Numbered from the stretch's first letter, positions 44,690 through 54,998 are shown. The stretch is DNA of 64,000 nt from an uncultured Bacteroidota bacterium (GCA_902618245.1 CACMZR010000003.1:124001-188000), one strand, 5' to 3'. Notes: generated by a model not told the origin, from the sequence alone. A program made the numbers and translations.

Positions 44690-46894
44690 ATGTCAAAAAA
44701 AATTCTTTTTGTTTTGATTTTTTGCACGTGTTTTGATTTAATATTTGCTCAAAAATTCACTGATTCTACTTACGTCAAACTTACAAATCAAAAAATTGTA
44801 ATCAATGGTATTGATGATGAATCAGACTGGGATAAAGCAGAATCAAGATCCAACTTTTGGCAATGGTTTCCGACAGATACTATAAAGGCTCTAAAACAAA
44901 CGGAAATAAAATTTTTGTATGATTCAAATAATATTTACGCATTTGTTAAGTGCTATGAAAGTAAAGATGAAAGTATTATATCGAGTCTTAGAAGAGACAT
45001 GGGCAGGTTCTCCGATTTTTTTCTTTTTACATTGGACACTTTCAATGATTTAACAAATGCTTATGCTTTTGGAGGAAATTCTGTTGGTGTAAAAAAAGAT
45101 GAAATCTTATTTAATGGTGGAAGAACACTTGGAGAAGACTCAAATTGGGATTGGGATGCAAAATTTGATTTAGAAACTCAGGTTTACGAAAATTTTTATA
45201 CTGCTGAAATTAGAATACCATTAAGTTCAATAAGATTTGCAAATAATAGTAGGTCCTGGAGATATAATGTATCGAGAAGAAGAATTATTGCTAATGAATT
45301 TTCTACCCTTTTTAGGGTTCCTCAAGAACAATCATTTATAAACCTTTCATTTACTGAACCACTCGTTTTTGAGAAACCTTTGGGTAAATCTAAAACTCCG
45401 GTAACAATAATTCCTTATGTTAATTTGTTAAAATCAAAGATTTTTGATAATGATGAAAAAACTAATAATCTTGAATATGGCGGAGATGGAAGAGTATTTA
45501 TTGGAACAGGTCTTAATTTAGATTTTACAATCAACCCTGATTTTTCACAAATTGAAGTTGATGACCAAATTATCAACTTAACACGATTTGCTGTTGCTCT
45601 ACCAGAAAAAAGACAGTTTTTTATTCAGAATAATGATCTTTTTAGTGGCTTTGGTGATTTCTATGAGAATAGACCATTTTTCACAAGGCGTATTGGAGTA
45701 ACAAAGGATCTAAACGGAAACACAATTCAAAATAAAATTCACGCTGGTGTAAGATTAAGTGGAAAACTCACCAAACGTCTTAGAGTTGGATTATTGAATA
45801 TGCAAACAGCAAAAGATGAGATGAATCTAATACCATCTAACAACAATACAGTATTGTCATTTCAACAGAATTTTTTCTCTAAATCGAATTTAAAATTTTT
45901 GTTCGTTAATAGAGAAAAAACAGCTCAGGATAGATTTGAATCAGAACAAGAACGTTATAATCGTTTATTAGGTTTTGACTATAATTTTATTTCAAAAAAT
46001 GATAAAATTAGAGGCAAGGTCTTTTTTTATAATACATTTTCGCCTTCAGAAGAAAATGAGGGTTTATCAACTGGTTTCAGATTTAATTACAATGACATAA
46101 AAAATAGATTCAGGACTGTGTTTACAAGAACAACTCCAAATTTTACAAGCGATCTAGGGTTTTCAAGAAGAAAAGGGTTTAAAAAAAATTACACAAAATA
46201 TGATAGATTTTTTTTTCCGAAATCTGAATTAATTCAAAGTATTGCAATAGGTCCTGAGTTGTATTATGTTGACAAACCTGAAGAAAATAACTTAGTTACT
46301 GATAGAAGATTGAATGCTAATCTTTCAGTAAATTTTAAAAACAGATCTAGAATTGATTTAGCAATCGTTAACACTTACATATATTTAGAAAACCCTTTTG
46401 ATCCAACAGGTATAAATGACGATTCTCCAATAACTGAAGGTGCTTATGACACCTCTCAATTTGAATTTGGATATACCTCAACAAATAGAACAAAATTTAG
46501 ATTTAACTCTGAAATTAGTTTTGGAGGATATTTCAGTGGTGAAAAGTTTTCAATTAGCAATAATTTCAATTTTAGGATAGATAAACTTTTGCAAGCAAGT
46601 CTAAAATTAAGCTATGATAAAATCAATCTGCCTGAACCTCAAAAATCTGTAGGTTTAATTTTAGTTAGTCCAAAATTAGATTTCACATTTACTAAAAATA
46701 TTTTTTGGGCCAGTTTTATCCAGTTTTCGAATTTTTCAAATACACTGGGTATTAATTCTAGGCTTCAGTGGCGTTTTGCTCCTTTATCAGACTTATTTTT
46801 GGTATATACTGACAATTCAAATTATCTTGAAAACGGTTTAGTACCTAATTTTAGAACAATAAATTTGAAAATAACTTATTGGATCAATATTTGA
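44690..46894 (+). CDS. DUF5916 / CBM9-like outer-membrane protein, copy 1
   Basis: The 734-residue protein has a signal peptide (about 1-21), an N-terminal carbohydrate-binding-family-9-like beta sandwich (about 30-220, with VINGIDDESDWDKA and the FLFTLDTFNDLTNAYAF strand pair) and a long DUF5916 C-terminal part rich in beta strands and ending in aromatic residues (TYWINI), typical of an outer-membrane barrel. The motif NLDFTINPDFSQIEVD (about 280-295) is characteristic. A second copy lies at 51989. Function is unknown; a link to surface catabolism is inferred from neighbours. Confidence 0.85.
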   Translation: MSKKILFVLIFCTCFDLIFAQKFTDSTYVKLTNQKIVINGIDDESDWDKAESRSNFWQWFPTDTIKALKQTEIKFLYDSNNIYAFVKCYESKDESIISSLRRDMGRFSDFFLFTLDTFNDLTNAYAFGGNSVGVKKDEILFNGGRTLGEDSNWDWDAKFDLETQVYENFYTAEIRIPLSSIRFANNSRSWRYNVSRRRIIANEFSTLFRVPQEQSFINLSFTEPLVFEKPLGKSKTPVTIIPYVNLLKSKIFDNDEKTNNLEYGGDGRVFIGTGLNLDFTINPDFSQIEVDDQIINLTRFAVALPEKRQFFIQNNDLFSGFGDFYENRPFFTRRIGVTKDLNGNTIQNKIHAGVRLSGKLTKRLRVGLLNMQTAKDEMNLIPSNNNTVLSFQQNFFSKSNLKFLFVNREKTAQDRFESEQERYNRLLGFDYNFISKNDKIRGKVFFYNTFSPSEENEGLSTGFRFNYNDIKNRFRTVFTRTTPNFTSDLGFSRRKGFKKNYTKYDRFFFPKSELIQSIAIGPELYYVDKPEENNLVTDRRLNANLSVNFKNRSRIDLAIVNTYIYLENPFDPTGINDDSPITEGAYDTSQFEFGYTSTNRTKFRFNSEISFGGYFSGEKFSISNNFNFRIDKLLQASLKLSYDKINLPEPQKSVGLILVSPKLDFTFTKNIFWASFIQFSNFSNTLGINSRLQWRFAPLSDLFLVYTDNSNYLENGLVPNFRTINLKITYWINI

Positions 46895-46925
46895 ATTTAT
46901 GACGCTTATAACCAATATAAGGATC

Positions 46926-48062
46926 TCAAATATTGTTTAAAATATATATTACAAAAAATCCAAGGTAAGTTCCAATAGCATTTCCTAGTGTGCCCATTAA
47001 AATTGAGGGTAAAATCAGTTCATTTCTTTTGAAAGTCTCTGCAAGTGCAATTGCGGAAGCTCCTCCACCTACATTTGTTTGGCTTGCAATTGCTACCATT
47101 TGCCAATCGCGATAAAATAGACCACCCATAATGATTATTAATATACCATGTATTAACACTGAAACACTTGTGAACAAAAAAAGAGTAATTCCTATCTCTT
47201 TGAGCTCATAGACAGCACTTATTTCACAATATGCTCCTATAACAGCTAAAAATAAATGAACTAGATATAAACCTAAATTATGACCTCCCTTTAATTTACT
47301 AATAAAGTTGGTTTGAGCCAGAAGAATACCTATTGTTGAAAGGATTAAAATGGATGGAATACTATTAAATTTCTTAGCCAAAATTTCAGAAATATAAAAA
47401 GCTGAAATTCCAAGGAAGATCAAACTTGCTAAAGAAAATAAATTCATTTTATCTTCATCAAAATTTTTTTCAATAGAACTAGGTTGTTTTAATAATACTT
47501 TACCCTTCCATATTTTTGATAAGATTAGTGGAAATGTCAAAGTAGCTAATATCCAAATTGTTGTTACAACATTATCAACAGCAACTGTTCCTGCATATAA
47601 AATTCCTTTTTTTTGAAAACCATATTCTAATGCCACTGCATTAAAGTTGACACTGCCTCCTGTGTAGGTCCCAGTCAACATTCCAGCAATTACGTTCGCA
47701 TCTGAGCCTAATACATTTTCAGGAGAAATAATTATCCATGAGATTAGAATTCCTAGTGTTGTTGATAGTGATCCAACTACAAACAATGTGATCATTGGTA
47801 AACCTGCTTTTTTTATTGAAACAAGATTCACATTCAAGAGCAAAAAAAATATTGATATCGGAGCTATATATTCAAAAATTATAGAATACAATTCAATACT
47901 GTTTGAAGCAGACGGAATTAGTTTCAGATTAGCAATTATTGCTGTAAACAATATCACCAAAAGAGCTGAACCTAACTGCTTTCCTAATTTTGTCCTGCCT
48001 ACATATAATGATAAAATTATCATAAGACAAAGCATAAGAAGAACATAAACAGGATTACTCAT
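46926..48062 (-). CDS. DUF819-family membrane protein
   Basis: A 378-residue protein with about ten to eleven hydrophobic helices. It matches DUF819 by its GTYTGGSVNFNAVALEYG motif, the VGGGASAIALAETFKR loop and the C-terminal MGTLGNAIGTYLGFF. The Gly/Ala-rich re-entrant loops suggest an ion-coupled carrier, but the substrate is unknown. It is convergent with DUF5916 copy 1 and divergent from the BNR protein. Confidence 0.85.
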   Translation of the reverse strand: MSNPVYVLLMLCLMIILSLYVGRTKLGKQLGSALLVILFTAIIANLKLIPSASNSIELYSIIFEYIAPISIFFLLLNVNLVSIKKAGLPMITLFVVGSLSTTLGILISWIIISPENVLGSDANVIAGMLTGTYTGGSVNFNAVALEYGFQKKGILYAGTVAVDNVVTTIWILATLTFPLILSKIWKGKVLLKQPSSIEKNFDEDKMNLFSLASLIFLGISAFYISEILAKKFNSIPSILILSTIGILLAQTNFISKLKGGHNLGLYLVHLFLAVIGAYCEISAVYELKEIGITLFLFTSVSVLIHGILIIIMGGLFYRDWQMVAIASQTNVGGGASAIALAETFKRNELILPSILMGTLGNAIGTYLGFFVIYILNNI

Positions 48063-48164
48063 AATTAGAACAGTAAATACTTTTATTAGATTAATTTATA
48101 AAAAAGGATAGTATAAATTTTAAGTTTTCATAAATTAACTCTTTAATATTTAAATCTCTCGCAA

Positions 48165-51158
48165 ATGTTTAATCAATTTAAAAATAAATTACTTCTAGCT
48201 GTTTTAACTTTAACTTGCAACCTTTCATATTGCCAAGAAGTTCAAAAAATAAATTTTGAAGACATTAAGTATAGAAATGTAGGACCAACAAGAGGCGGAA
48301 GATCAACTTCTGTGTGTGGTGTTATTAAAAACCAATTCACATTCTATATGGGAACCTCTGGAGGCGGTTTGTGGAAGACTATCGATGGTGGACTAAGTTG
48401 GAATAATATTAGTGATGGGTATTTTGAATCTCCTTCAATTGGGTCAATTGATGTATTTCAATCAAATCCTGATATTATATATGTTGGAACGGGTTCTGAT
48501 GGAATACGTTCAAATGTGATTGTAGGTAAAGGTGTATACAAATCATTAGATGCGGGTAAGAGCTGGAAATTTATAGGACTAAAGAGTGCAGGTCAAATAG
48601 GCGCAATTAAGGTTCATCCTAAAAATCCTGACATAGTTTATGCTGCTGCAATCGGTCAACCATTTAAACAAAATACAGAAAGAGGATTATTTAAATCAAT
48701 AGACGGAGGTAAAAATTGGAAAAAAATTCTTTACATATCTGATAAAATTGGAATTGTAGATATGGAATTTTCTCCTGATGATCCCAACACAATTTACGCT
48801 GCATCATGGGAGGTTAATCGAAAACCATGGACAATAATGAGCGGATCAAAAGATGGAGGTATATACAAATCAGTTGATGGAGGCCAAAGTTGGACTAAGC
48901 TTTTTAAAGGATTACCAAAAGGTAATATTGGGAAAATTGATTTGGCGACTTCACCCGCCGATACAAATAGACTTTACGCACTTATCGAGGCAGGAGAAGG
49001 TCAGGGAGGCGTTTATGTTTCTTATGATAAAGGATCAAGTTTCAAGGTAATGAGTCATAGAAAAGAATTGGTAAATAGACCCTTTTATTATTGCAATATT
49101 TATGCTCACCCAAAAAATGCAGATGTGATTTATTCAAGTGCCAATAAGTTTATGGTTTCTATTGATGCAGGTAAAACTTGGGATATAAGAGAAACACCTC
49201 ATGGGGATAATCATGACATATGGATAAATCCTAATCATGATAACATATGGATTCAATCAAATGATGGAGGGGGAAACGTAACTTTTAATTCTGGAAAAAC
49301 TTGGACTACCCAATTTAATCAGCCTACTGCAGAGATTTATCAAGTTGAAGTAGATCAACAGTTTCCCTATTGGCTATACGGAGGTCAGCAAGATAATTAC
49401 ACCACAGTTTCTGTACCAAGCCAACCTCCGTATCCAATTCAGGCCGGACCAAATGCGTGGATACTTTCAACCGGTGGCTGTGAAACTGGTCCAGCTGTTC
49501 CAAAACCAAGTAATCCGAATATTGTTTACTCAAATTGCAAGGGAAGATTTAGTATATATAACAAAGAGACTGGACAGGAAAAGCAATATTATGTTGGAGC
49601 CCAAAACATGTATGGGCATAATCCAAAAGATTTGAAGTTTAGATTTCAAAGAGTATCTCCGATACATATTTCTCCACATGACGAAAATGTTATATACCAC
49701 GGTTCTCAATTTCTTCATAAAACTATCGATGGAGGGATTAGTTGGGAGATAATTTCACCTGATTTAACAGAATTTGACAAATCAAAACAAGTTATTTCAG
49801 GATCTCCAATAACTAGGGATATTACAGGTGAAGAGTTTTATAGTACAATATACTCTGTTAGAGAGTCAATCTTACAGAAAGATTTAATTTGGGTAGGTTC
49901 GAATGATGGGTTGGTTCATTTAACAGTTGATGGAGGTAAAAACTGGAAAAATGTCACTCCCAAAAATTTATTAAAAGGAGGTCGAGTGGACTCAGTAGAG
50001 CCATCAAGCCATGATCCATCTACAGCCTATATCACAATTTTAAGATATCAATTAGGAGATTGGTCACCTTATATTTATAAAACAAAAAACTATGGAAAAT
50101 CTTGGGAATTAATTGTCGATGGCATACCTGATGACTTTCCAGTGAGAGTTGTTAGGGAAGATCCATTAAAAAAAGGATTACTTTTTGCAGGCACTGAATT
50201 TGGAATTTTTGTTTCACAAAATGATGGAAGGAACTGGGTAAAATTTCAAAAAAATTTACCAATTACTCCAATAACTGATCTTAAAATACATCGAGACGAC
50301 CTTGTCTTATCAACAATGGGAAGATCATTTTGGATTATGGATGATATTAATTTTTTAAGATCTGATTTGGATGGTTCAAAACCCAAAGTTATAAATCCTT
50401 CCGAGGCGATTCGTTATCAATATAACATTCCTGATATAAAAATCAATGACTATTTACAAGCAGGTGTTTTTATTGACTATTATCTGAATAGTGATAAATA
50501 TCAAAATGTTTTGATTTCGATCTTAGATGAAAAAGGGAAAATAATTGACTCTTTTAATTCAATTTCGAGTGAAGCTAAAGAGTCAACTAACTACAATATG
50601 CAACTTAGTGACTTTTCATCTGATGCATCTTATAAAGTAACAACCAAAAAAGGCTTCAATCGTTTTAGATGGAACCTAAGACATCGAGGAATATACGATG
50701 ATGATGAAGAAAAAAATATCGTGGGACCATTTGTTAAACCTGGTAAATATGTAGTTGAAGTAACACTTGACAATACCAATAAAATTTCATCTGAATTTTC
50801 AGTCGAAAAAGATCCAAATACAGAAATTTCCCAGGATGTCTTTGTTGAAGTTGAACAATTTCAATTAAAATTAATCAACAAGATCAGGGAGGCAACAAGA
50901 ATTTTAAATGAGATCAAGTCATTGAAACTATCAAAAAATTTAAAGAAAAATAAGTTACAAGACCTTGAAACAATTTTAGAAAAATTAGAAACTAAAGAAG
51001 GTGATTACATGCAGCCAATGCTAATTGACCAGTTTAAATATCTTTATAATATGGTAACTGAAGCAGACCAAGTTTTAGGTAAAGATGCTTATAATAGATT
51101 TAAAGAGCTAAGTCTGAAATTTGAAAAAATTACACAAAAGCAATTAACATTAAATTGA
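48165..51158 (+). CDS. Secreted BNR/Asp-box repeat (VPS10/sortilin-like) protein
   Basis: The 997-residue protein has a signal peptide (about 1-23) and at least eleven Asp-box repeats of the form S-x-D-x-G-x-x-W, among them TIDGGLSWNNI, SLDAGKSWKFI, SIDGGKNWKKI, SVDGGQSWTKL, SIDAGKTWDIR, TIDGGISWEII and TVDGGKNWKNV. They build one or two beta-propellers like those of sortilin (VPS10) and glycosidases, and such proteins are often called glycosyl hydrolases without proof. A CRYWF-like end is absent; the C-terminal 300 residues contain a beta-sandwich and a helical coiled-coil stretch (about 900-990). Confidence 0.88.
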   Translation: MFNQFKNKLLLAVLTLTCNLSYCQEVQKINFEDIKYRNVGPTRGGRSTSVCGVIKNQFTFYMGTSGGGLWKTIDGGLSWNNISDGYFESPSIGSIDVFQSNPDIIYVGTGSDGIRSNVIVGKGVYKSLDAGKSWKFIGLKSAGQIGAIKVHPKNPDIVYAAAIGQPFKQNTERGLFKSIDGGKNWKKILYISDKIGIVDMEFSPDDPNTIYAASWEVNRKPWTIMSGSKDGGIYKSVDGGQSWTKLFKGLPKGNIGKIDLATSPADTNRLYALIEAGEGQGGVYVSYDKGSSFKVMSHRKELVNRPFYYCNIYAHPKNADVIYSSANKFMVSIDAGKTWDIRETPHGDNHDIWINPNHDNIWIQSNDGGGNVTFNSGKTWTTQFNQPTAEIYQVEVDQQFPYWLYGGQQDNYTTVSVPSQPPYPIQAGPNAWILSTGGCETGPAVPKPSNPNIVYSNCKGRFSIYNKETGQEKQYYVGAQNMYGHNPKDLKFRFQRVSPIHISPHDENVIYHGSQFLHKTIDGGISWEIISPDLTEFDKSKQVISGSPITRDITGEEFYSTIYSVRESILQKDLIWVGSNDGLVHLTVDGGKNWKNVTPKNLLKGGRVDSVEPSSHDPSTAYITILRYQLGDWSPYIYKTKNYGKSWELIVDGIPDDFPVRVVREDPLKKGLLFAGTEFGIFVSQNDGRNWVKFQKNLPITPITDLKIHRDDLVLSTMGRSFWIMDDINFLRSDLDGSKPKVINPSEAIRYQYNIPDIKINDYLQAGVFIDYYLNSDKYQNVLISILDEKGKIIDSFNSISSEAKESTNYNMQLSDFSSDASYKVTTKKGFNRFRWNLRHRGIYDDDEEKNIVGPFVKPGKYVVEVTLDNTNKISSEFSVEKDPNTEISQDVFVEVEQFQLKLINKIREATRILNEIKSLKLSKNLKKNKLQDLETILEKLETKEGDYMQPMLIDQFKYLYNMVTEADQVLGKDAYNRFKELSLKFEKITQKQLTLN

Positions 51159-51228
51159 TATACAAAACATTCTTTATCAATTTTATTTGTACATTGTTTT
51201 TTTGAATTTAACCATAAATATTTTTAAA

Positions 51229-51921
51229 ATGAAAAAATTATTTTTTAGTATACTAACATTTTCAACTATATCAATAAATGCACAATACTGTTTATTTATT
51301 GATATTAAAGCTGAAGAACCTGAAATGGTCGTGTCAGCACTTACAGCAGCGATGAATACTGAGTGGGCAAAAAATATGCAGGCAACAAAATCTCTTTTCG
51401 CCTACCTCCCTAATGGTACTATTGAATCGACTCATTCAATTCAATTCTGTTTTCCTAATGAAGCTGCTTTTGAAGCCGCATTTATGAGCTATGGACAATC
51501 TTTACTGGCGCAATTACTTTTTGAGGGAAAGCTTGCAGACTATTCAGTTGATGTATCTCAATCTCTAAACATGCCTATTTGGTATAATGGGGAAGATTGG
51601 GCTGAGGATAATGTTTTTATGATTTATCAAATGGACGTTTCAAATCCTTCAATGTATCTTAAAGAGTTTAAAAGTTTTTCTCAGAAAATTGCAAAAAAAC
51701 TAGGGTATGAAGAAAATTCATATGGTTTAGCTATACCAATAATTGGTAAAAACGCTGATTTTTCTCATTTTGCATGGATTGGATCTCCTGATATAAAAAC
51801 TGCACTTTCAAATACAAAGAAGATGTATTCTGACCCAGCATTTGCTGAATTTGCAAAGAAAGTCGCCGGCATAAGAAAAGTAGTAAATACTACAATGCTT
51901 GTTAGGGTAGCTGATTTTTAA
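51229..51921 (+). CDS. Secreted two-domain protein, paralogue 2
   Basis: The 230-residue protein has a signal peptide (KKLFFSILTFSTISINAQ) and two beta-alpha-beta-beta-alpha-beta halves (about 20-115 and 128-230), related to the proteins at 33343 and 54312. It shares IYQMDVSNPSMYLKEF (132-147) as the anchor and the paired motifs T68-H69 and S179-H180. I know no named family. It follows the BNR protein by 70 bases and ends before a strong terminator. The ATG at 51229 begins the signal peptide. Confidence 0.75.
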   Translation: MKKLFFSILTFSTISINAQYCLFIDIKAEEPEMVVSALTAAMNTEWAKNMQATKSLFAYLPNGTIESTHSIQFCFPNEAAFEAAFMSYGQSLLAQLLFEGKLADYSVDVSQSLNMPIWYNGEDWAEDNVFMIYQMDVSNPSMYLKEFKSFSQKIAKKLGYEENSYGLAIPIIGKNADFSHFAWIGSPDIKTALSNTKKMYSDPAFAEFAKKVAGIRKVVNTTMLVRVADF

Positions 51922-51941
51922 TATTACCAAAACTATTAATT

Positions 51942-51967
51942 AACCCTCCACCTTTGGAGGGTTTTTT
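51942..51967 (+). terminator. Terminator after paralogue 2
   Basis: A perfect 9-bp stem AACCCTCCA / TGGAGGGTT with loop CCTT, followed by TTTTTT. It lies between convergent genes and could act in both directions. Confidence 0.88.
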
Positions 51968-51988
51968 GTTTATATTCATTTCATCTTT

Positions 51989-54217
51989 TTAAATGCCTAA
52001 CAAGTATTGAAATTTTAAAAACAATTGAGTTTGGTCTACTCTAAAAAGTGAATACATGTCATCATTAAATTCACTTAATGAGTTTTGATTGCCACCTATA
52101 TAAAAAACAGTTGATGGATTTGGATTCCATTGAATTAAGGGTTGAATAAAAAATTTTTCAGAAAATGTATTATACTCAGAAATTATTCTGATATTAAAAA
52201 AATTATTGAACTGATATCGGACAGAAAATCTTGAGATGGATCCATTGTAATAAAAGTTATCATTATCTAAATGTTTTAACCTTGCATATCTAATTGAAGG
52301 CGAAATTCTCAATTTATTACTTAGTTGTATTAATGGAATAAAGTTAAAAGTTAATTCTTTTCCTTTTTCTGGGATAGCTTCATTATAAGTTAAATCTCTA
52401 CCCACGGTTAAATTTAAATTGAGTGAAAGAGATTCACTAGGGCTACTTCGAATTACAAATCGATTGCTTTCCAAATTTCTATAATTTCGACCAAGAAAGT
52501 TTTTAAAAGCATCAAAGTCAAGGGTATAAGTTATTTCAGTATTGAATAAAGTTTTTACACTTAAAATAGCATCTACACTAATTGTTTTTAGGTAGTCTTC
52601 GTAGGTATATACTATATCTGCTTTTGTTCCAAAACTTAAAAATTGGAGAGCAGGTTTATTTGGAAATACTTGGTAAGCATGATAAAGAGTTGCCCATCTC
52701 CTATTATTTTTTACAACAAACCCAACATCTGCTTGGAAATTTGGTGAAAAGTCTCTAAAAGTTAGATAAGATCTCCATTTTTGGGTGTTTCTATAAAGCT
52801 GAAAGTAAAGAGATTTGCCATTAAAATTTTGGCTATCCAATACTACTGACCTGGCGAAAATATTATCTTCAGACTCTATCCAGTCTGCAACCGGCTCTTT
52901 GTTTAAATTGAGAAATAATTCATAAGTAAACCTTAAGTTTTTTGATAATAAAAACCAACCGTCTGTACCAAATAAATTCCCGTAGCCTCCATTTTTATAA
53001 TATCTGTTTGTAGATAAAAAACCAATGCGTGCATTTTTATTAAGAAGACGTTGATATCTTAAAACATTGACAAAAGATTCTTCTCCTTCACCCAAATAAG
53101 ATCGATCTTCACCTGCAATTTGATATATTGAATTTTGATCAAGTGCGGTTAGAAAAAACAAACGTTCTTTTTTTCCCTGACTAATTAGCTTTGTTGATAT
53201 TAATGGATTATTTATTGATCTTGAGTAAAATGCTCCGCTTACGTACTGAACGATATCAGTTCCACGATTAAAATAAGGTCTTCTTTCTGGATATTCTAAG
53301 GCCACCGCAGAATTTACATCAATTTGCGTTACATCGGCCTCTACTTGAGAAAAATCAGGATTCAAAGTCACCTCAAGAGTACTGTTCTTATTTAAATCGA
53401 CATTAAGACCTAGTCCAAAGTTAGGTTTTAGTTTTTGATATTTTATATCATCAAATAAATTGGATTTACTACCAGTGATATTTCCTGCGAGGTAAGGCAA
53501 AAACTCAACTCTTTTGTCAATTTTGATATCGTTTAATATTAGTTTATCAGTAGTTTGACATATTTGACAGGGTGCAGTTCTATCATATGTTTGGCTTCTT
53601 AGCTCTATTGGTATACCGTCTCTAAAAGTATTTCTTCTTAAATTAAAATTCCATTTTTGATTGTTCCCATTTGGAAAAGGTAATGATGCAAATGGTATTT
53701 TAAATTCAACTTGGTAGCCTTCTGATACAATTGTCCCACTTGTTTCGTGATCTACATTAAAATTTATATCATACCTATCTTCATCAGTAAGAGCATTAAT
53801 TGCTCTAGCATCCAATTGACTACCAAAGGGATTTGATACGAGAATATAATTATTTCTGCTATCTCCGTAAGTATCAAAAGCAATCCAAACAACATCGTCG
53901 CTAATCATCCCTAAGTCATCTCTAGATCTTACTGAAGCTCTAATTTCACTTGGCTTTGCATATGCATAAAAACCAATATATAGATGTGTGTCAGAATACA
54001 AAATATATGTCTTGGTTTTTTCTTTCGGGATAATATTATTTCCTGGATTTACTTCGTAATCAAGATCGACATTGATAGCGTTTTTCCATTCTTTTTCAGA
54101 TATAATACCATCTATTATAATTTGACCCTCATCGATTTTATTTGGAATAAATTTTTCCTGAGAATAATTAAATGAACTAAATAGAATTATCGATACTATG
54201 TGTAGTCTATGGAACAA
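51989..54217 (-). CDS. DUF5916 / CBM9-like outer-membrane protein, copy 2
   Basis: The 742-residue protein parallels the one at 44690: signal peptide (about 1-20), CBM9-like domain with IIIDGIISEKEWKNA and VWIAFDTYGDSRNNYILVSNPFG, then NSTLEVTLNPDFSQVEAD, a beta-rich barrel and a C-terminal FLKFQYLLGI ending in a hydrophobic residue. The start is TTG 54217 because an in-frame TAA lies at 54221-54223. It is convergent with paralogue 2 and divergent from paralogue 3. A CQICQ pair (about 215-220) is an oddity absent from copy 1. Confidence 0.85.
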   Translation of the reverse strand: MFHRLHIVSIILFSSFNYSQEKFIPNKIDEGQIIIDGIISEKEWKNAINVDLDYEVNPGNNIIPKEKTKTYILYSDTHLYIGFYAYAKPSEIRASVRSRDDLGMISDDVVWIAFDTYGDSRNNYILVSNPFGSQLDARAINALTDEDRYDINFNVDHETSGTIVSEGYQVEFKIPFASLPFPNGNNQKWNFNLRRNTFRDGIPIELRSQTYDRTAPCQICQTTDKLILNDIKIDKRVEFLPYLAGNITGSKSNLFDDIKYQKLKPNFGLGLNVDLNKNSTLEVTLNPDFSQVEADVTQIDVNSAVALEYPERRPYFNRGTDIVQYVSGAFYSRSINNPLISTKLISQGKKERLFFLTALDQNSIYQIAGEDRSYLGEGEESFVNVLRYQRLLNKNARIGFLSTNRYYKNGGYGNLFGTDGWFLLSKNLRFTYELFLNLNKEPVADWIESEDNIFARSVVLDSQNFNGKSLYFQLYRNTQKWRSYLTFRDFSPNFQADVGFVVKNNRRWATLYHAYQVFPNKPALQFLSFGTKADIVYTYEDYLKTISVDAILSVKTLFNTEITYTLDFDAFKNFLGRNYRNLESNRFVIRSSPSESLSLNLNLTVGRDLTYNEAIPEKGKELTFNFIPLIQLSNKLRISPSIRYARLKHLDNDNFYYNGSISRFSVRYQFNNFFNIRIISEYNTFSEKFFIQPLIQWNPNPSTVFYIGGNQNSLSEFNDDMYSLFRVDQTQLFLKFQYLLGI

Positions 54218-54311
54218 TTTTTAAAATAAAATAGTGCAAGTTATTGAATAAAAACAAAGTCTATATCTTTTTTCATAATTTAGATAATCAAATAATTATA
54301 AACCAATCAAA

Positions 54312-54998
54312 ATGAAAAAAATAATTTTTTTACTTCTATTTGCCAGTTCAAGTTTAATTTTTTCACAAAACATTGCATTTGAACAGGTGGCTATAAAGGT
54401 TAAGCCAGGGAGCTCTGCTCATGTTCTTAATCTTTTTAACGATTTTTATGGTAATATTGAAAAGCCTGAAGGTGTTAATATTAGGCTTTCATATTTAAAT
54501 TTTAGACCTCAAGATATAGAAGCTACTCACTATTTAACTTTTACGGGATCAATTGAAGGACTTGCAAAACTAAGAGAAATTAGAGGAGGTGATAAATATT
54601 CATTGTACAATTCAAACATGTTAAGGCATGCAGATATAATTTCTACAAGTGGTGGAACAAGTTTAATGAGAATGAATTTAGACAAAGGAAATCAACCTAT
54701 TTCTCAGGTATGGAGGTGGAGAGTTGATGATCCAGCGAGTTTTGCGTCTGAATTTACAACTCTAATAAAAGCTTTCACTCAATTAGGTTATCTTTCGTTA
54801 GGTCAAATTACCCACGGAATTGGACAGGACGGGGAATCACACTATGTATACATGACTCATAAAGATTATTCAGGAGCATTAGGTTGGGGTCCCAAAACCC
54901 AAGCCGAACAACAAGCGTTTTTAAAATTTCAGAAGGCAACTTCAAAATACTCAACATTTTTGGGTTCAGTAACAATGTCAAATATTAAAGTTTGGTAA
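54312..54998 (+). CDS. Secreted two-domain protein, paralogue 3
   Basis: The 228-residue protein has a signal peptide (KKIIFLLLFASSSLIFSQ) and the same two-half layout as the proteins at 33343 and 51229. The shared anchor is VWRWRVDDPASFASEF (133-148), with paired T72-H73 and S176-H177. Strand and helix order (beta-alpha-beta-beta-alpha-beta twice) suggests an ABM-like dimeric barrel made from one chain. A terminator and the GntP operon follow. Function is unknown. Confidence 0.75.
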   Translation: MKKIIFLLLFASSSLIFSQNIAFEQVAIKVKPGSSAHVLNLFNDFYGNIEKPEGVNIRLSYLNFRPQDIEATHYLTFTGSIEGLAKLREIRGGDKYSLYNSNMLRHADIISTSGGTSLMRMNLDKGNQPISQVWRWRVDDPASFASEFTTLIKAFTQLGYLSLGQITHGIGQDGESHYVYMTHKDYSGALGWGPKTQAEQQAFLKFQKATSKYSTFLGSVTMSNIKVW

